Part shown: in pieces, positions 38,632 to 47,454 of the stretch
Position numbering within the stretch: the first letter of the stretch is position 1
How the letters are laid out: each line of letters begins with the position of its first letter
Assembly (NCBI GenBank): GCA_034519515.1
Contig: JAXHOK010000011.1
Coordinates: 1-64,000 of the forward strand
DNA from: Arcicella sp034519515
Lineage (GTDB): Bacteria > Bacteroidota > Bacteroidia > Cytophagales > Spirosomataceae
DNA length: 64,000 nt
Reading direction: 5' to 3'
Position numbers and translations under genes: made by a program
The notes under the pieces: model-generated
Told to the model about the DNA's origin: nothing
Seen by the model: only the letters and a program-made list of their open reading frames with translations
The model's database searches: none

Positions 38632-39771
38632 TTAGTTTTTTCCTAATTTCTTAGCACTTTCGTTTAGTTTCTTCTCAATTCTGCCCAAAACTGCCTCGCT
38701 ATTTCTCAACTTTTCGGCAGCTGCTGTATTGCCAGAACTTACCAGAGCTTCGAGGTCAGATTTGATAACAATCCATTTTTCTTTTTGTTGGAGAAGAGCA
38801 TTATAATTTTGTTCTTCCTTTGCTGGATCAATTGTTTGAGACTTTGACGATGAATTTGTTTCAACTGCAATATCAGATTCATTAGTCGAACGATTTGATG
38901 TTTTTTTCCGAGAAGAAGTTTTTTGATTGGAGTTATCAAAAGAATTAAAATTTGGCTTTGTTTCACCCTTCAATTCCTTCGTAGGTACGTCCACAAAATC
39001 GTCTTTCTGTTCTGGTGTAACGGTTTCTACAAGTTTATTTTCGTCAATCCGTTCTTTTATAATTGTATTATTGGCATTGGCTAAGTCAATAGAATCTTTG
39101 TTAATAAAAGGCAAAGTATCTTGGATGGCAACTGTGTTGGATTTACTAAATGGATTTGGAAAATCAAATTTATTATTTTTTATCAACCAAGCCAAGCCAA
39201 CGCCAACAGCCAACAAAAGCAAAGGCAAAATGTACCAAAGTGGATTTGTTTTTGAAGTATTCTTGGTAACAACTTTGTTTTCAACAATGGGTGTTGGTGT
39301 AATAACCTTCTGATTGTTAATTACTTCCATCACCACAATATTGTGCGTATTTTCAGCAGAAGTAGCATTAGCTATCTTCAGCAGATTCTGACAAGCATTT
39401 TCAGATCCTACGCTCTCTTGTAACAACTCATCAATTTCATTATCTGATAAGTTTTGACGTAATGAATCACTACAAATCAGCAATTTATCGCCTTCTTCCA
39501 AGTGAAAACTAATAATTTCTAATTTTGATGGACGAGCTAAAAATTGGAGTTTTTGCCCTTTACGGCTTAAATAGCAATGTGTATCGCTAATCCAATTCAT
39601 CAAAGAAGTATCGCCTAATTCCCAGGAGACTTGAAGTTCATTGTCGGGGTTAGCTTCTTTAGCGATTTTTGTTCCAAACTGATAAATTTGTAAAATTGAA
39701 TCACGCAATGCTCGATAAGTTGCCTCCGAATCGTTTGGATTGGTGGCATTTTCCAGTGAATTTGTATCCAT
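38632..39771 (-). CDS. Membrane protein with degenerate PP2C-like N-terminal domain
   Basis: The 379-residue protein resembles the second half of a PP2C phosphatase: ISFHLEEGDKLLICSDSLRQ, NLSDNEIDELLQES, and ENTHNIVVMEVIN where DNITVVV is usual. The metal-binding first half is missing or reduced (ELGDTSLMNWISDTHCY at the GDSRxY position). After a Thr/Lys linker comes one helix (LWYILPLLLLAVGVGLAWLI), then a Ser/Asn-rich region and a C-terminal coiled coil. It may be an inactive sensor. No in-frame upstream extension was found. Confidence 0.6.
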   Translation of the reverse strand: MDTNSLENATNPNDSEATYRALRDSILQIYQFGTKIAKEANPDNELQVSWELGDTSLMNWISDTHCYLSRKGQKLQFLARPSKLEIISFHLEEGDKLLICSDSLRQNLSDNEIDELLQESVGSENACQNLLKIANATSAENTHNIVVMEVINNQKVITPTPIVENKVVTKNTSKTNPLWYILPLLLLAVGVGLAWLIKNNKFDFPNPFSKSNTVAIQDTLPFINKDSIDLANANNTIIKERIDENKLVETVTPEQKDDFVDVPTKELKGETKPNFNSFDNSNQKTSSRKKTSNRSTNESDIAVETNSSSKSQTIDPAKEEQNYNALLQQKEKWIVIKSDLEALVSSGNTAAAEKLRNSEAVLGRIEKKLNESAKKLGKN

Positions 39772-39942
39772 TTGTAAGGAAAACTGTTTAGACCCAAACA
39801 GGCGGATTCTGGGTGTGTGTAACGTTCTACCAAAGGTTTTACAAAAAATATGCCGAAAAAATATTAATGATGTAAAATGACAATATCAAATCAGAAACTA
39901 CTCATAGTTCGTATAAATTAAAACAAAACAAACAAAAACCTA

Positions 39943-40105
39943 AATACACTGTTTAATAAGTTTTCTGGATGATTTTTACTCTAAAATCTTCGATTGGAGA
40001 ACTTCCCGAAAGTAGAAACAACTTTCGGGAAGTAGCTTAGGAATTCACTTCCCGAAAGTTACTTCTACTTTCGGGAAGTTGAAATAACTTATTAAACAGT
40101 GTATT
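39943..40105. mobile_element. TIR element carrying a REP doublet
   Basis: Perfect 20-bp terminal inverted repeats (AATACACTGTTTAATAAGTT at 39943-39962 and its reverse complement at 40086-40105) enclose two perfect REP palindromes at 40001-40033 and 40047-40079. REP arms, 7-base loops and the 13-base separation equal those of the doublet beside the RAYT. No protein is encoded. It lies between the PP2C-like and GntR-type genes, both on the minus strand. Confidence 0.85.
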
Positions 40106-40119
40106 AAATCTTTATTCAC

Positions 40120-41139
40120 TTACAAAGATTTACGTTCAATAAATCGGCTTTTATTCACGAAACGCCCTTTTTCTTTGGATAAAATCATCTCGGCTGCTCG
40201 CCTACCCATGAGGGCAAAATCATTGGAAATCACCGAAATTCCTTCCGCCAAAATCTCTTTGATGGGGGTGTCATCATAAGAAATTAGCCCGATATCTTGT
40301 CCTAATTTCCAACCCATTTTATTACACCAATTAATGGCACGTACCAAATCATTTTCTCTGAATAGTAGATAAGCATGGTCTTTTTGGAGGTGTTCCATTT
40401 CGTCTAAATTAGAAATTATTTCGTGATTAATCCCTTTTCCAAAACAAAATTTTTCAAAACCATTAATGATTCCAACAGGAGTATATTGAAAACTTTTACT
40501 ACTCAATATTAGGGTTAAACTGGCATACTTTTTTATCAATAATTCCGCTTGCAGGAGGCCTTGATAGATATTTTGTTCAAAATTTTGATGTAAAATAGCG
40601 TAATCATTCCCAAAATTGGGAACGTCAATATCCAGAATCAGTAATTTTTCTTTCGGAATTTCTTTCAATATTGCAGAAATATCTTGATGAAAATGCGGCA
40701 TTATTACGTAGAAATTATAGGCTCCAAGATTATTCAAAATCAAGTTTTCAAACACTTTAATATTATGATGGTGAAAAAAAATATTAACATTTACTTCATC
40801 GCCAAGTGCTGCGATTAAATTTTCGTATAAAATTTCTTTGTAGGGAGTGAGAGCATCAAATAAAACAAAAATATTTAATTGGCTACGAGTGTCGGTGCTG
40901 GCAACGTAAAAACCTTTGCCATGACGAGAAGTAACCAAACCCAATTCACGCAGTTCGTCATACGCCTTAGCTACCGTCATTCGAGCAATACCTGATGAAT
41001 CTGATACGGCATTAATTGAAGGTAATCGTTGCCCACGTACTAAAGAACCGACTTCAATTGCATTGATGATAAAATCAATTAGTTGTTGAAATTTAGGTTT
41101 ACTCGAAGCTGAATTAAAAACAATATTTTCCATTTTCAA
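40120..41139 (-). CDS. GntR-type regulator with LacI-like sensor domain
   Basis: The 339-residue protein has an N-terminal GntR winged helix at about residues 10-78 (RGQRLPSINAVSDSSGIARM, TVAKAYDELRELGLVTSRHG, KGFYVAS). A periplasmic-binding-protein-like domain follows (FVLFDALTPYKEILYENLIA, LGQDIGLISYDDTPIKEILA). Such hybrids control sugar-utilisation genes in Bacteroidota and release DNA on ligand binding. The ligand and targets are not evident from the neighbours. Confidence 0.88.
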   Translation of the reverse strand: MKMENIVFNSASSKPKFQQLIDFIINAIEVGSLVRGQRLPSINAVSDSSGIARMTVAKAYDELRELGLVTSRHGKGFYVASTDTRSQLNIFVLFDALTPYKEILYENLIAALGDEVNVNIFFHHHNIKVFENLILNNLGAYNFYVIMPHFHQDISAILKEIPKEKLLILDIDVPNFGNDYAILHQNFEQNIYQGLLQAELLIKKYASLTLILSSKSFQYTPVGIINGFEKFCFGKGINHEIISNLDEMEHLQKDHAYLLFRENDLVRAINWCNKMGWKLGQDIGLISYDDTPIKEILAEGISVISNDFALMGRRAAEMILSKEKGRFVNKSRFIERKSL

Positions 41140-41894
41140 TTTATTTTTATCAAATGAGGCTTACAAAATTACTCTTTTAAAATAATCTAAGTTGTATTGT
41201 CAAATTTTATCGTAAAATATTGCCGAGAAATTTTGAAAAGAAAATTTTATTTTTAAATTTGTAATGTAATTAATTAGCACAGTATAGCATTGTTTAATGA
41301 AAGTTAAACAAAACGCTTAAAATATCTCAAAGTCCTATTTAGGATAATTTGTAAAGTTTTTGTTTATAAAAATGGTTAATGGTGTACAGTGTCTGAGGAG
41401 GCATAATCTTGTCTCCGCAGGCAATTGTCTTAAAACAAAAACGATTTGGTCAAATCATACTTCTGAATAATTTAACGTAAAGCTGTTTGTCAATCAAACG
41501 GCTTTTTTTGTTTATCATTATATTTTTATCCTCTCCAAATATACAAATTTTCTAATCTTAGTGTTCTTATACATTCTACTTGATATTTCTGCTGGATGCA
41601 TACCACGATTGGCGTTTTTGTTATGCGTGAAAGAGTAAAAGCGACTAATCCAGACATAGCACTCGACCGTTTCAATCGCAGTTTTGAATATAATAGCTTG
41701 GGAGATAATTAGCCCCGTTGAAAACACCATTATTTAGGTGCCAACAGGCGGTGCTGCTAATTTATGTTTTAGAGGCAAAGGCTTTGATACAGTGTATGTG
41801 GCGTATTTTGGGAAAGTCTTTAGGCGAAAACTGAATATTCGGGGGGTAAATACGTTTTAAAGTCCGTTTAAGCCGAAGCCTTGGGGATTGTGAT
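41140..41894. other. 755-base intergenic region with one terminator hairpin
   Basis: No convincing gene is seen. A hairpin AGCTGTTTG/CAAACGGCT with seven T at 41481-41510 (plus strand) looks like a real terminator although no plus-strand gene precedes it, so 41340-41510 might encode a small RNA. A 70-codon minus-strand ORF at 41518-41730 has no recognisable features. The stretch 41740-41890 may be decayed coding sequence. Confidence 0.4.
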
Positions 41895-43028
41895 TCATTC
41901 CTCCCGAATAAATCTCGTAAGAACGCTACTGATCAAAGCCAATAAAATCAGTAATGAAAGAGCCATTCGGAGGGTTGTCAATTCAGAGAGATAGCCAATT
42001 ACGACTGGTCCCAACAAAAAACCTAACATTCCTACCGTAGTGATTGCTGCCAATGCAACTCCCGAAGACATCGTTTTGGAATGTCCTGCTTCCGAATAAC
42101 ACAGCGGTACAATGGTTGAAAGCCCAAGCCCTGTAATGCCGAAGCCAATAATTACGCTCACTGGACTTGCAATGCCCACAGCCGCAACCATGCCCAAACC
42201 AAAGAGGATACAATTAACTAAAATCATATTTTTGATACCGACTTTATCCGCAATCCAATCACCCACAAAACGCCCTAAAACCATCATTACAGAAAATGCG
42301 GTGGAAGCTGCCGTTACGAAACTGATGTGATTATCGGGCAAATTTTTGAAATATAAAGCACTCCAATCTGCCACTGCCCCTTCGCCCATCATGCCGCAAA
42401 GACAAATAAGTGCCAAAATCCAAAGAGATTTGTCGGGAAGGGCAAAAAGTGGTTGAGTTTGTTCGGATTTTTCATCGCTTTTGAGGAGAAAATTGAAAGA
42501 CAAAAGTCCGACTATGAAAGTAAGAATTCCGAGCGTAGTTAAGTGAATTCCCATCGAAACTCCCGAATGTGCAATGACACCTCCCAAAGCAAAACCAATC
42601 ATAAAACCGATGCTAAAAACCCCATGAAATGAAGACATGATAGTTTTTTGATAAATTTTCTCCACGCCAACTGCCTGTACATTCATGGCAATATTAAGTA
42701 AATCTCCGCCAAAACCAAAACAAAAAAGGGCAGCCATTAATTGGATTACAGTGCTTGAAAAACCAATAAAAGGCATTGAAAATAGATAAATTAGCGTGGA
42801 GAAAGTAGTGATTTTTCTACTACCAAACTTATCAATAATCATTCCCGCTATGGGCAAAGCCACGATGCTGCCGATGGGTGCAAAAAGTAGGACTGTTCCC
42901 AAGGCGGCATCGCTCAAATGTAGTTTTTCTTTGACATCGGGAATGCGGGCTGCCCAAGTGGCAAAGTCAATTCCACATACGAAGAAAAGGGAATTAGTTG
43001 CGGTGCGGGCTAATATTTTTGAATCCAT
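41895..43028 (-). CDS. MFS transporter
   Basis: The 377-residue protein has about twelve helices and MFS loops: FGSRKITTFSTLIYLFSMPF after helix 2, GVAVDWSALYFKNLPDNH-like WSALY in the centre (GEGAVADWSALYFKNLP), and RFVGDWIADKVGIKNMIL between helices 8 and 9. The set resembles the fucose/YbjJ-like group of Bacteroidota MFS proteins. The substrate is unknown. Its start shares one base with the stop of the nucleotidase gene (TAATG), showing tight coupling. Confidence 0.88.
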   Translation of the reverse strand: MDSKILARTATNSLFFVCGIDFATWAARIPDVKEKLHLSDAALGTVLLFAPIGSIVALPIAGMIIDKFGSRKITTFSTLIYLFSMPFIGFSSTVIQLMAALFCFGFGGDLLNIAMNVQAVGVEKIYQKTIMSSFHGVFSIGFMIGFALGGVIAHSGVSMGIHLTTLGILTFIVGLLSFNFLLKSDEKSEQTQPLFALPDKSLWILALICLCGMMGEGAVADWSALYFKNLPDNHISFVTAASTAFSVMMVLGRFVGDWIADKVGIKNMILVNCILFGLGMVAAVGIASPVSVIIGFGITGLGLSTIVPLCYSEAGHSKTMSSGVALAAITTVGMLGFLLGPVVIGYLSELTTLRMALSLLILLALISSVLTRFIREE

Positions 43029-43552
43029 TACAGTAATATTTTTTCAATCTCTTTCCAAGAATTAACTCGCTGAAAATCAGTAATATGTTGATTATGGACA
43101 GCATTGAAAAGTAACCCTTTCCCGTCAAATTTTTCTAAATTTTTCTCATGGTCGTCAATGATATAGTCGGCTTTAATCATCCATTTATGCCCGCAAAAAA
43201 CAGTATGAGTCCAACCGATATAAGGAAAATAATCTGCCAGCCACTCCAATTTTTCAGCCATTGAATTAGGAAATTCAGTGGCCGCCGAAACAATAAAAAT
43301 CTCGTATTTATGATGTAATTTCTCTACAACTTCCTGTGCATCAGACATTAAGGGAATGTCTCTAAAAAATCCTTTATCCCATAGCCTATGACGGATGGGC
43401 AGATATTTTTCAAAATATTCGTCTTTAATTTTTGGCTTAGAAATCAGTAGTTCTTTGGTGTATGACGTTCCATAATGTTCATTTACCATATTGATGATTT
43501 TTTGACCCGTATCTGCCATCACATCATCCATGTCAATTAAAACTCTTTGCAT
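43028..43552 (-). CDS. 5'(3')-deoxyribonucleotidase-like HAD protein (NT5C family)
   Basis: The 174-residue HAD protein starts QRVLIDMDDVMADTGQKIIN, giving the DxDxV nucleophile motif. FIVSAATEFPNSMAEKLEWL supplies motif II serine, KWMIKADYIIDDHEKNLEKF carries motif III lysine and the IIDDH motif IV. Family members dephosphorylate nucleoside or other small monophosphates. It is coupled to the MFS gene, so salvage of an imported compound is plausible. It is divergent from the DeoR gene. Confidence 0.85.
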   Translation of the reverse strand: MQRVLIDMDDVMADTGQKIINMVNEHYGTSYTKELLISKPKIKDEYFEKYLPIRHRLWDKGFFRDIPLMSDAQEVVEKLHHKYEIFIVSAATEFPNSMAEKLEWLADYFPYIGWTHTVFCGHKWMIKADYIIDDHEKNLEKFDGKGLLFNAVHNQHITDFQRVNSWKEIEKILL

Positions 43553-43620
43553 TTTTATTCGTTTTTTAGTTTATACAAACAAATTTACCGAACAAAAACG
43601 TATGAAAACAAATTAATCAT

Positions 43621-43628
43621 TATTTTTG
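43621..43628 (+). promoter_or_regulatory. Possible -7 box for the DeoR-type gene (TATTTTTG)
   Basis: TATTTTTG fits TAnnTTTG, 28 bases before the ATG at 43657, in the divergent region with the nucleotidase gene. No good -33 element is present. Confidence 0.35.
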
Positions 43629-43656
43629 TGCAAAATAAACGAAAATAACCGTATAA

Positions 43657-44406
43657 ATGCTCAGAGAAGAACGTTTACAGATAATCTTGAAAATGTTGGA
43701 AACCGACCAGCGAGTTTCGTCTATTCAATTAGCTGAAATCTTGAATGTTTCGGATGACACTATCAGGAGAGATTTGAACGAATTGGATGAAAATGGTTTA
43801 CTGAAAAAAGTTCACGGTGGGGCAGTGCCAAAATCGCCAAGTCCGTATAAATTGACCGAGCGAATTAATATTTCGCATGAAGAAAAATTAGTTTTGGGTC
43901 GGAAAGCTCAAGCATTTTTTAAAAACGGACAAGTAATTATTCTGGATAATGGTTCTACCAATATGGAAGTAGCCAAATTGATGTCACCCGATTTGAAAGC
44001 TACCGTTTTTACCACGAGTATTCCCATTGCCCAAATTTTGTGCGAACACCCAAATATTGAGTTATTTATGTTGGGCGGCAAGGTTTTCAAAGATGCTCAA
44101 AATACTTATGGAACTGAGGTAATTGAACTTCTGGGAAAAATTAGAGCTGATATTTTCCTTGTGGGCGTGTGCGGAATGCACCATCAGATAGGCGTAACTA
44201 TGCCCGATTGGGGCGAGAGTGTGGTGAAACGAAAAATGGCGGAAGTCTCTCAGAAAGTGATAGCTTTGGTCACCGCAGATAAGTTTAATACGGCTGAAAA
44301 TTATGTAGTTTGTCCGTATAACCACATAGATGTAATGATAACTGACGATACAATTACAGAAACGCAACTACTTGATTATCAGGGAAAAGGAGTTGAAGTT
44401 TTATAG
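43657..44406 (+). CDS. DeoR-family transcriptional regulator
   Basis: The 249-residue protein has a DeoR HTH at residues 1-57 (MLREERLQIILKMLETDQRV, SIQLAEILNVSDDTIRRDLN with the RRDL signature). The C-terminal sugar-phosphate sensor domain follows (IILDNGSTNMEVAKLM, VFTTSIPIAQILCEHPNIEL, LVTADKFN). Such regulators respond to phosphorylated sugars. It is divergent from the nucleotidase-MFS pair and probably controls it; that is inference from position. Confidence 0.92.
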   Translation: MLREERLQIILKMLETDQRVSSIQLAEILNVSDDTIRRDLNELDENGLLKKVHGGAVPKSPSPYKLTERINISHEEKLVLGRKAQAFFKNGQVIILDNGSTNMEVAKLMSPDLKATVFTTSIPIAQILCEHPNIELFMLGGKVFKDAQNTYGTEVIELLGKIRADIFLVGVCGMHHQIGVTMPDWGESVVKRKMAEVSQKVIALVTADKFNTAENYVVCPYNHIDVMITDDTITETQLLDYQGKGVEVL

Positions 44407-44789
44407 ACTATATACGAATAAAATTCTTCCTTTGCCTCCTCGAAATGGTTAATTTTGTTCCACCATTCAACAATAAATATTTTGGTGATTGCGGTTTATC
44501 AAACCCTGCAATATGATTTCTATTGACACAAAAGTTCGATGAATCCGCCCCTACTGATGGCAGACATAAATTCCCCATCTGTACTAATCCAAGTGGTGAT
44601 GTCTCTTGAATCATCTTTCACAAAACCCCTTAATACGCCCCTCCTCACAAAGTACATATTCGTACAAACTTCCCCCGCTTTTACTTGCCTTTAAACACCC
44701 CTTAACCATCAAAAAAATAATTCACTTAAAACATTACAAGTTATTATTTACCTATCCCCTAAAAGCAAAATAATATTTTTGTTTAGGCA
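44407..44789 (-). other. Gene fragment and AT-rich spacer
   Basis: A minus-strand stretch at about 44527-44632 reads DDSRDITTWISTDGEFMSAI then SRGGFIELLCQ and a stop, which looks like the C-terminus of a lost gene. Flanking bases have stops in all frames, and 44640-44789 shows nothing. Confidence 0.3.
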
Positions 44790-45533
44790 TTATAAAAGAT
44801 AATTTGTTATAAAATATAAAACTGAAGGGCAAAGTAAACAGCCTAAACCTGTATAAAATGTGGCAGTCAATGCTCCATAAGGCACTAATTTGGGGTCGGT
44901 GGCTGCTAATCCTGCGGCTACTCCACTGGTTGTACCGATTATTCCTCCAAAAATCATGGCGGTTTTTGGATTGTCTAAACTAATAGATTTTGCAATCAAA
45001 GGCGTACAGATAGTTACGATAATAGATTTAATTACGCCAATGGCAATGCTGATGGCAATAACATCCGAATTTGCCCCGATGGCTGAACCTGTGATGGGAC
45101 CCACGATAAATGTGCAAGCACCCGCCCCTATGGTTGTGAAACTTTTTGCATCGGTATAACCCATGACATAGCCAATGCTTCCACCCACAAAAAAAGTAAA
45201 AATAATACCGATAAAAAGAGCTAAAATACCAACAAAACCTGCCTTTTTGATTTCGCTAAAACTTGCCCCCATAGCAGTTGAAACAATGGCAAAATCACGC
45301 ATCATTGACCCACCTAAAAATGCCATTCCTGCAAAAATTGGAATATCTGAAATACCTTTTTTACCCCCAAAATAAGCCAAAACCAAGCCCAAAAAAATAG
45401 CAATCGCTGCTCCTGGAATTTTATTATTGGTCAGTTTTTTAGAAAACCAATTGGAACTATACATCATCAATCCTACTACAAGAAAGGCAAACACAAACCC
45501 ATTTTTATCAATAATTTTTTCTATAACTTCCAT
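44790..45533 (-). CDS. madM: Malonate transporter subunit MadM
   Basis: The 247-residue membrane protein matches MadM in length and pattern: LMMYSSNWFSKKLTNNKIPG, AAIAIFLGLVLAYFGGKKGI, a glycine/alanine-rich core (TTIGAGACTFIVGPITGSAI) and IIGTTSGVAAGLAATDPKLV. MadL and MadM together form a sodium-malonate symporter. It is separated from madL by one base, and both follow a malonyl-CoA-synthetase-like gene. Confidence 0.88.
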   Translation of the reverse strand: MEVIEKIIDKNGFVFAFLVVGLMMYSSNWFSKKLTNNKIPGAAIAIFLGLVLAYFGGKKGISDIPIFAGMAFLGGSMMRDFAIVSTAMGASFSEIKKAGFVGILALFIGIIFTFFVGGSIGYVMGYTDAKSFTTIGAGACTFIVGPITGSAIGANSDVIAISIAIGVIKSIIVTICTPLIAKSISLDNPKTAMIFGGIIGTTSGVAAGLAATDPKLVPYGALTATFYTGLGCLLCPSVLYFITNYLL

Positions 45534-45534
45534 T

Positions 45535-45888
45535 TTATTTACCCATTTTAGCCAACAAAGGCACTAATGTAAGACTTAATCCCGTGCCTATGATACCCAC
45601 CAACAAAGCAACCCAACCACCTGAAAGTGCCACTTTTACGTTTTGAATTGACGACATGGCAATCACGACAGGAATATACATCGCTGACCAATAAAAAATA
45701 CCTTGTTCGGATTCGTCGTTGAGAAAGCCCTTTTTTTTCATCCAATCACCCAATATGATTAAAAATAACATCGCAAAGCCCACGCCACCAATGTTTCCAT
45801 CGAAACTAAGCCAAACACCTAAAAACTCTCCAATTGTTTGCCCTGCTAAAAAGCAAGCTGCTAAAATGGCTACTCCGTAAATTTTCAT
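45535..45888 (-). CDS. madL: Malonate transporter subunit MadL
   Basis: The 117-residue protein has four hydrophobic segments (MKIYGVAILAACFLAGQTIG, VGFAMLFLIILGDWMKKKGF, YWSAMYIPVVIAMSSIQNV, VALLVGIIGTGLSLTLVPLL), as in MadL. It is the small membrane subunit of the MadLM symporter. It lies nine bases after the synthetase gene and one base before madM. Confidence 0.88.
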   Translation of the reverse strand: MKIYGVAILAACFLAGQTIGEFLGVWLSFDGNIGGVGFAMLFLIILGDWMKKKGFLNDESEQGIFYWSAMYIPVVIAMSSIQNVKVALSGGWVALLVGIIGTGLSLTLVPLLAKMGK

Positions 45889-45897
45889 ATTCTCTGT

Positions 45898-47355
45898 TTA
45901 AAATAGTTTCTTTAATTCATTTTTTACCACTTTACCCATGGCATTTCTTGGAAAATCTTCCACAAAAATGTATTTCCTTGGCACTTTATAGGCTGGCATT
46001 TTTTGGCGAATCCAATCATTTAACTCATTAGTATTCAGATTTTTAGCTTCTATAATTAAAGCAGCAGAAACTAATTCACCCCATTCTTCATTGTCGATTC
46101 CCACTACGCTACAATCTTTAATATTGGGATATGTTCTTAAAACTTCTTCAATTTCTAAGGCTGAGATTTTGTACCCCCCCGACTTGATAATATCAATTGA
46201 ACTTCTGCCCAGAATTCTGTAATAACCATCTTCGACAACTGCCACATCACCCGTTTTGAACCAACCATCTTTTGTAAAAGTATCAATCGTTGCGGTTTCT
46301 TTTCTCCAATATTCTTTAAAAACATTCGCCCCTTTTACTTGAATTTCGCCCGCTTCTCCAATTTCGATTTCCTTGTTTTCTTCATCAACCAATCTTACTG
46401 ATACCCCTGGCAATGGCTTTCCGATGTGTCCAGCCAATCTTTCACCTTGATATGGATTACTGATTGCCATACCTAATTCGGTCATGCCGTAACGTTCCAA
46501 TAAACGATGCCCACTCAATTTCTCCCACTTTTCCATGACTGAAACAGGCAACGCCGCCGAGCCTGAAACCATCAGGCGAAACTTTTTCATAAGGTTAAAA
46601 AGTACTTGCTGTTTTTCAGAAGAAACTGCTTCTAAATAGGTGATGAGTTTAAAATAAATCGTAGGAACAGCCATGAATACATTGAGTTGTCCTCTTTCAA
46701 AAGCCTCAAAAACACCTTCCGCTGAAAAATTAGGCAAAAATTCAACCGTTCCACCCGCCCAAAGTGTACAGGAAATAACATTGATAATTCCGTGAACATG
46801 ATGCAGTGGTAAGATACAAAGCGTGTGGTCGTTTTTGGAATAATGCCACGCATGAATCAAAGTCATAATCTGAGCTTCGAGATTGGCATGAGTCGTTACA
46901 ACACCTTTGGGTAAATTGGTTGTGCCACTCGTATATAAAATCATGGCTCTTCTGTTTGGCTCAATGATTGGCAAAGCCTTTTCAATCAATGACTTACCTT
47001 CTCCAAGAACCATCAAACGGATATTTTTTTCAGAAGCATAATTTTTCAAAACCTCTTCAAAAACTGGCGAAACCATAATAATTTCTGTTTGTGTATCTTC
47101 CAAGACATACGCCAGCGAATCCAAGGGATAACTGATGCACAAAGGCACAGCCACGCCACCCGCTTTCCATACGCCCCACTGAGCCGCCACATATTCAAAA
47201 CTGGGTTCAATCATAAAAGCTACCCGTGTTTCTGATAAATCCGTAGTGTTTTCCAATAATTGAAACGCTATTTCATCGGAAGCCTTTTGTAGCTCTTGGT
47301 AGGTATAGTTTTGACTATTAGAGACTATTGCAATATTATTATTATTGATTTTCAT
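45898..47355 (-). CDS. Acyl-CoA synthetase, probably malonyl-CoA synthetase
   Basis: About 485 residues from the ATG at 47355 (MKINNNNIAIVSNSQNYTYQ). Adenylate-forming motifs are complete: AMILYTSGTTNLPKGVVTTH (P-loop), ERYGMTELGMAISNPY, GWFKTGDVAVVEDGYYRILG and the late catalytic lysine in FPRNAMGKVVKNEL. Together with MadL and MadM, the best call is MatB, which converts malonate plus CoA and ATP to malonyl-CoA. Specificity is inferred from context. No malonyl-CoA decarboxylase is visible, so the product may feed fatty-acid synthesis. Confidence 0.8.
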   Translation of the reverse strand: MKINNNNIAIVSNSQNYTYQELQKASDEIAFQLLENTTDLSETRVAFMIEPSFEYVAAQWGVWKAGGVAVPLCISYPLDSLAYVLEDTQTEIIMVSPVFEEVLKNYASEKNIRLMVLGEGKSLIEKALPIIEPNRRAMILYTSGTTNLPKGVVTTHANLEAQIMTLIHAWHYSKNDHTLCILPLHHVHGIINVISCTLWAGGTVEFLPNFSAEGVFEAFERGQLNVFMAVPTIYFKLITYLEAVSSEKQQVLFNLMKKFRLMVSGSAALPVSVMEKWEKLSGHRLLERYGMTELGMAISNPYQGERLAGHIGKPLPGVSVRLVDEENKEIEIGEAGEIQVKGANVFKEYWRKETATIDTFTKDGWFKTGDVAVVEDGYYRILGRSSIDIIKSGGYKISALEIEEVLRTYPNIKDCSVVGIDNEEWGELVSAALIIEAKNLNTNELNDWIRQKMPAYKVPRKYIFVEDFPRNAMGKVVKNELKKLF

Positions 47356-47454
47356 TTCATAAACTAAGTTAAAATCTGTGATATTAAGTTCATCATAATT
47401 GCTCGCTAATAAGTTATCATCATTACAACGAGTCATCACTCCTTTACCAAAACC

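Noticed and set aside
41518..41730. 70-codon minus-strand ORF
   Set aside because: No signal, motif or neighbour support; not separable from chance in a 37%-GC-like region.
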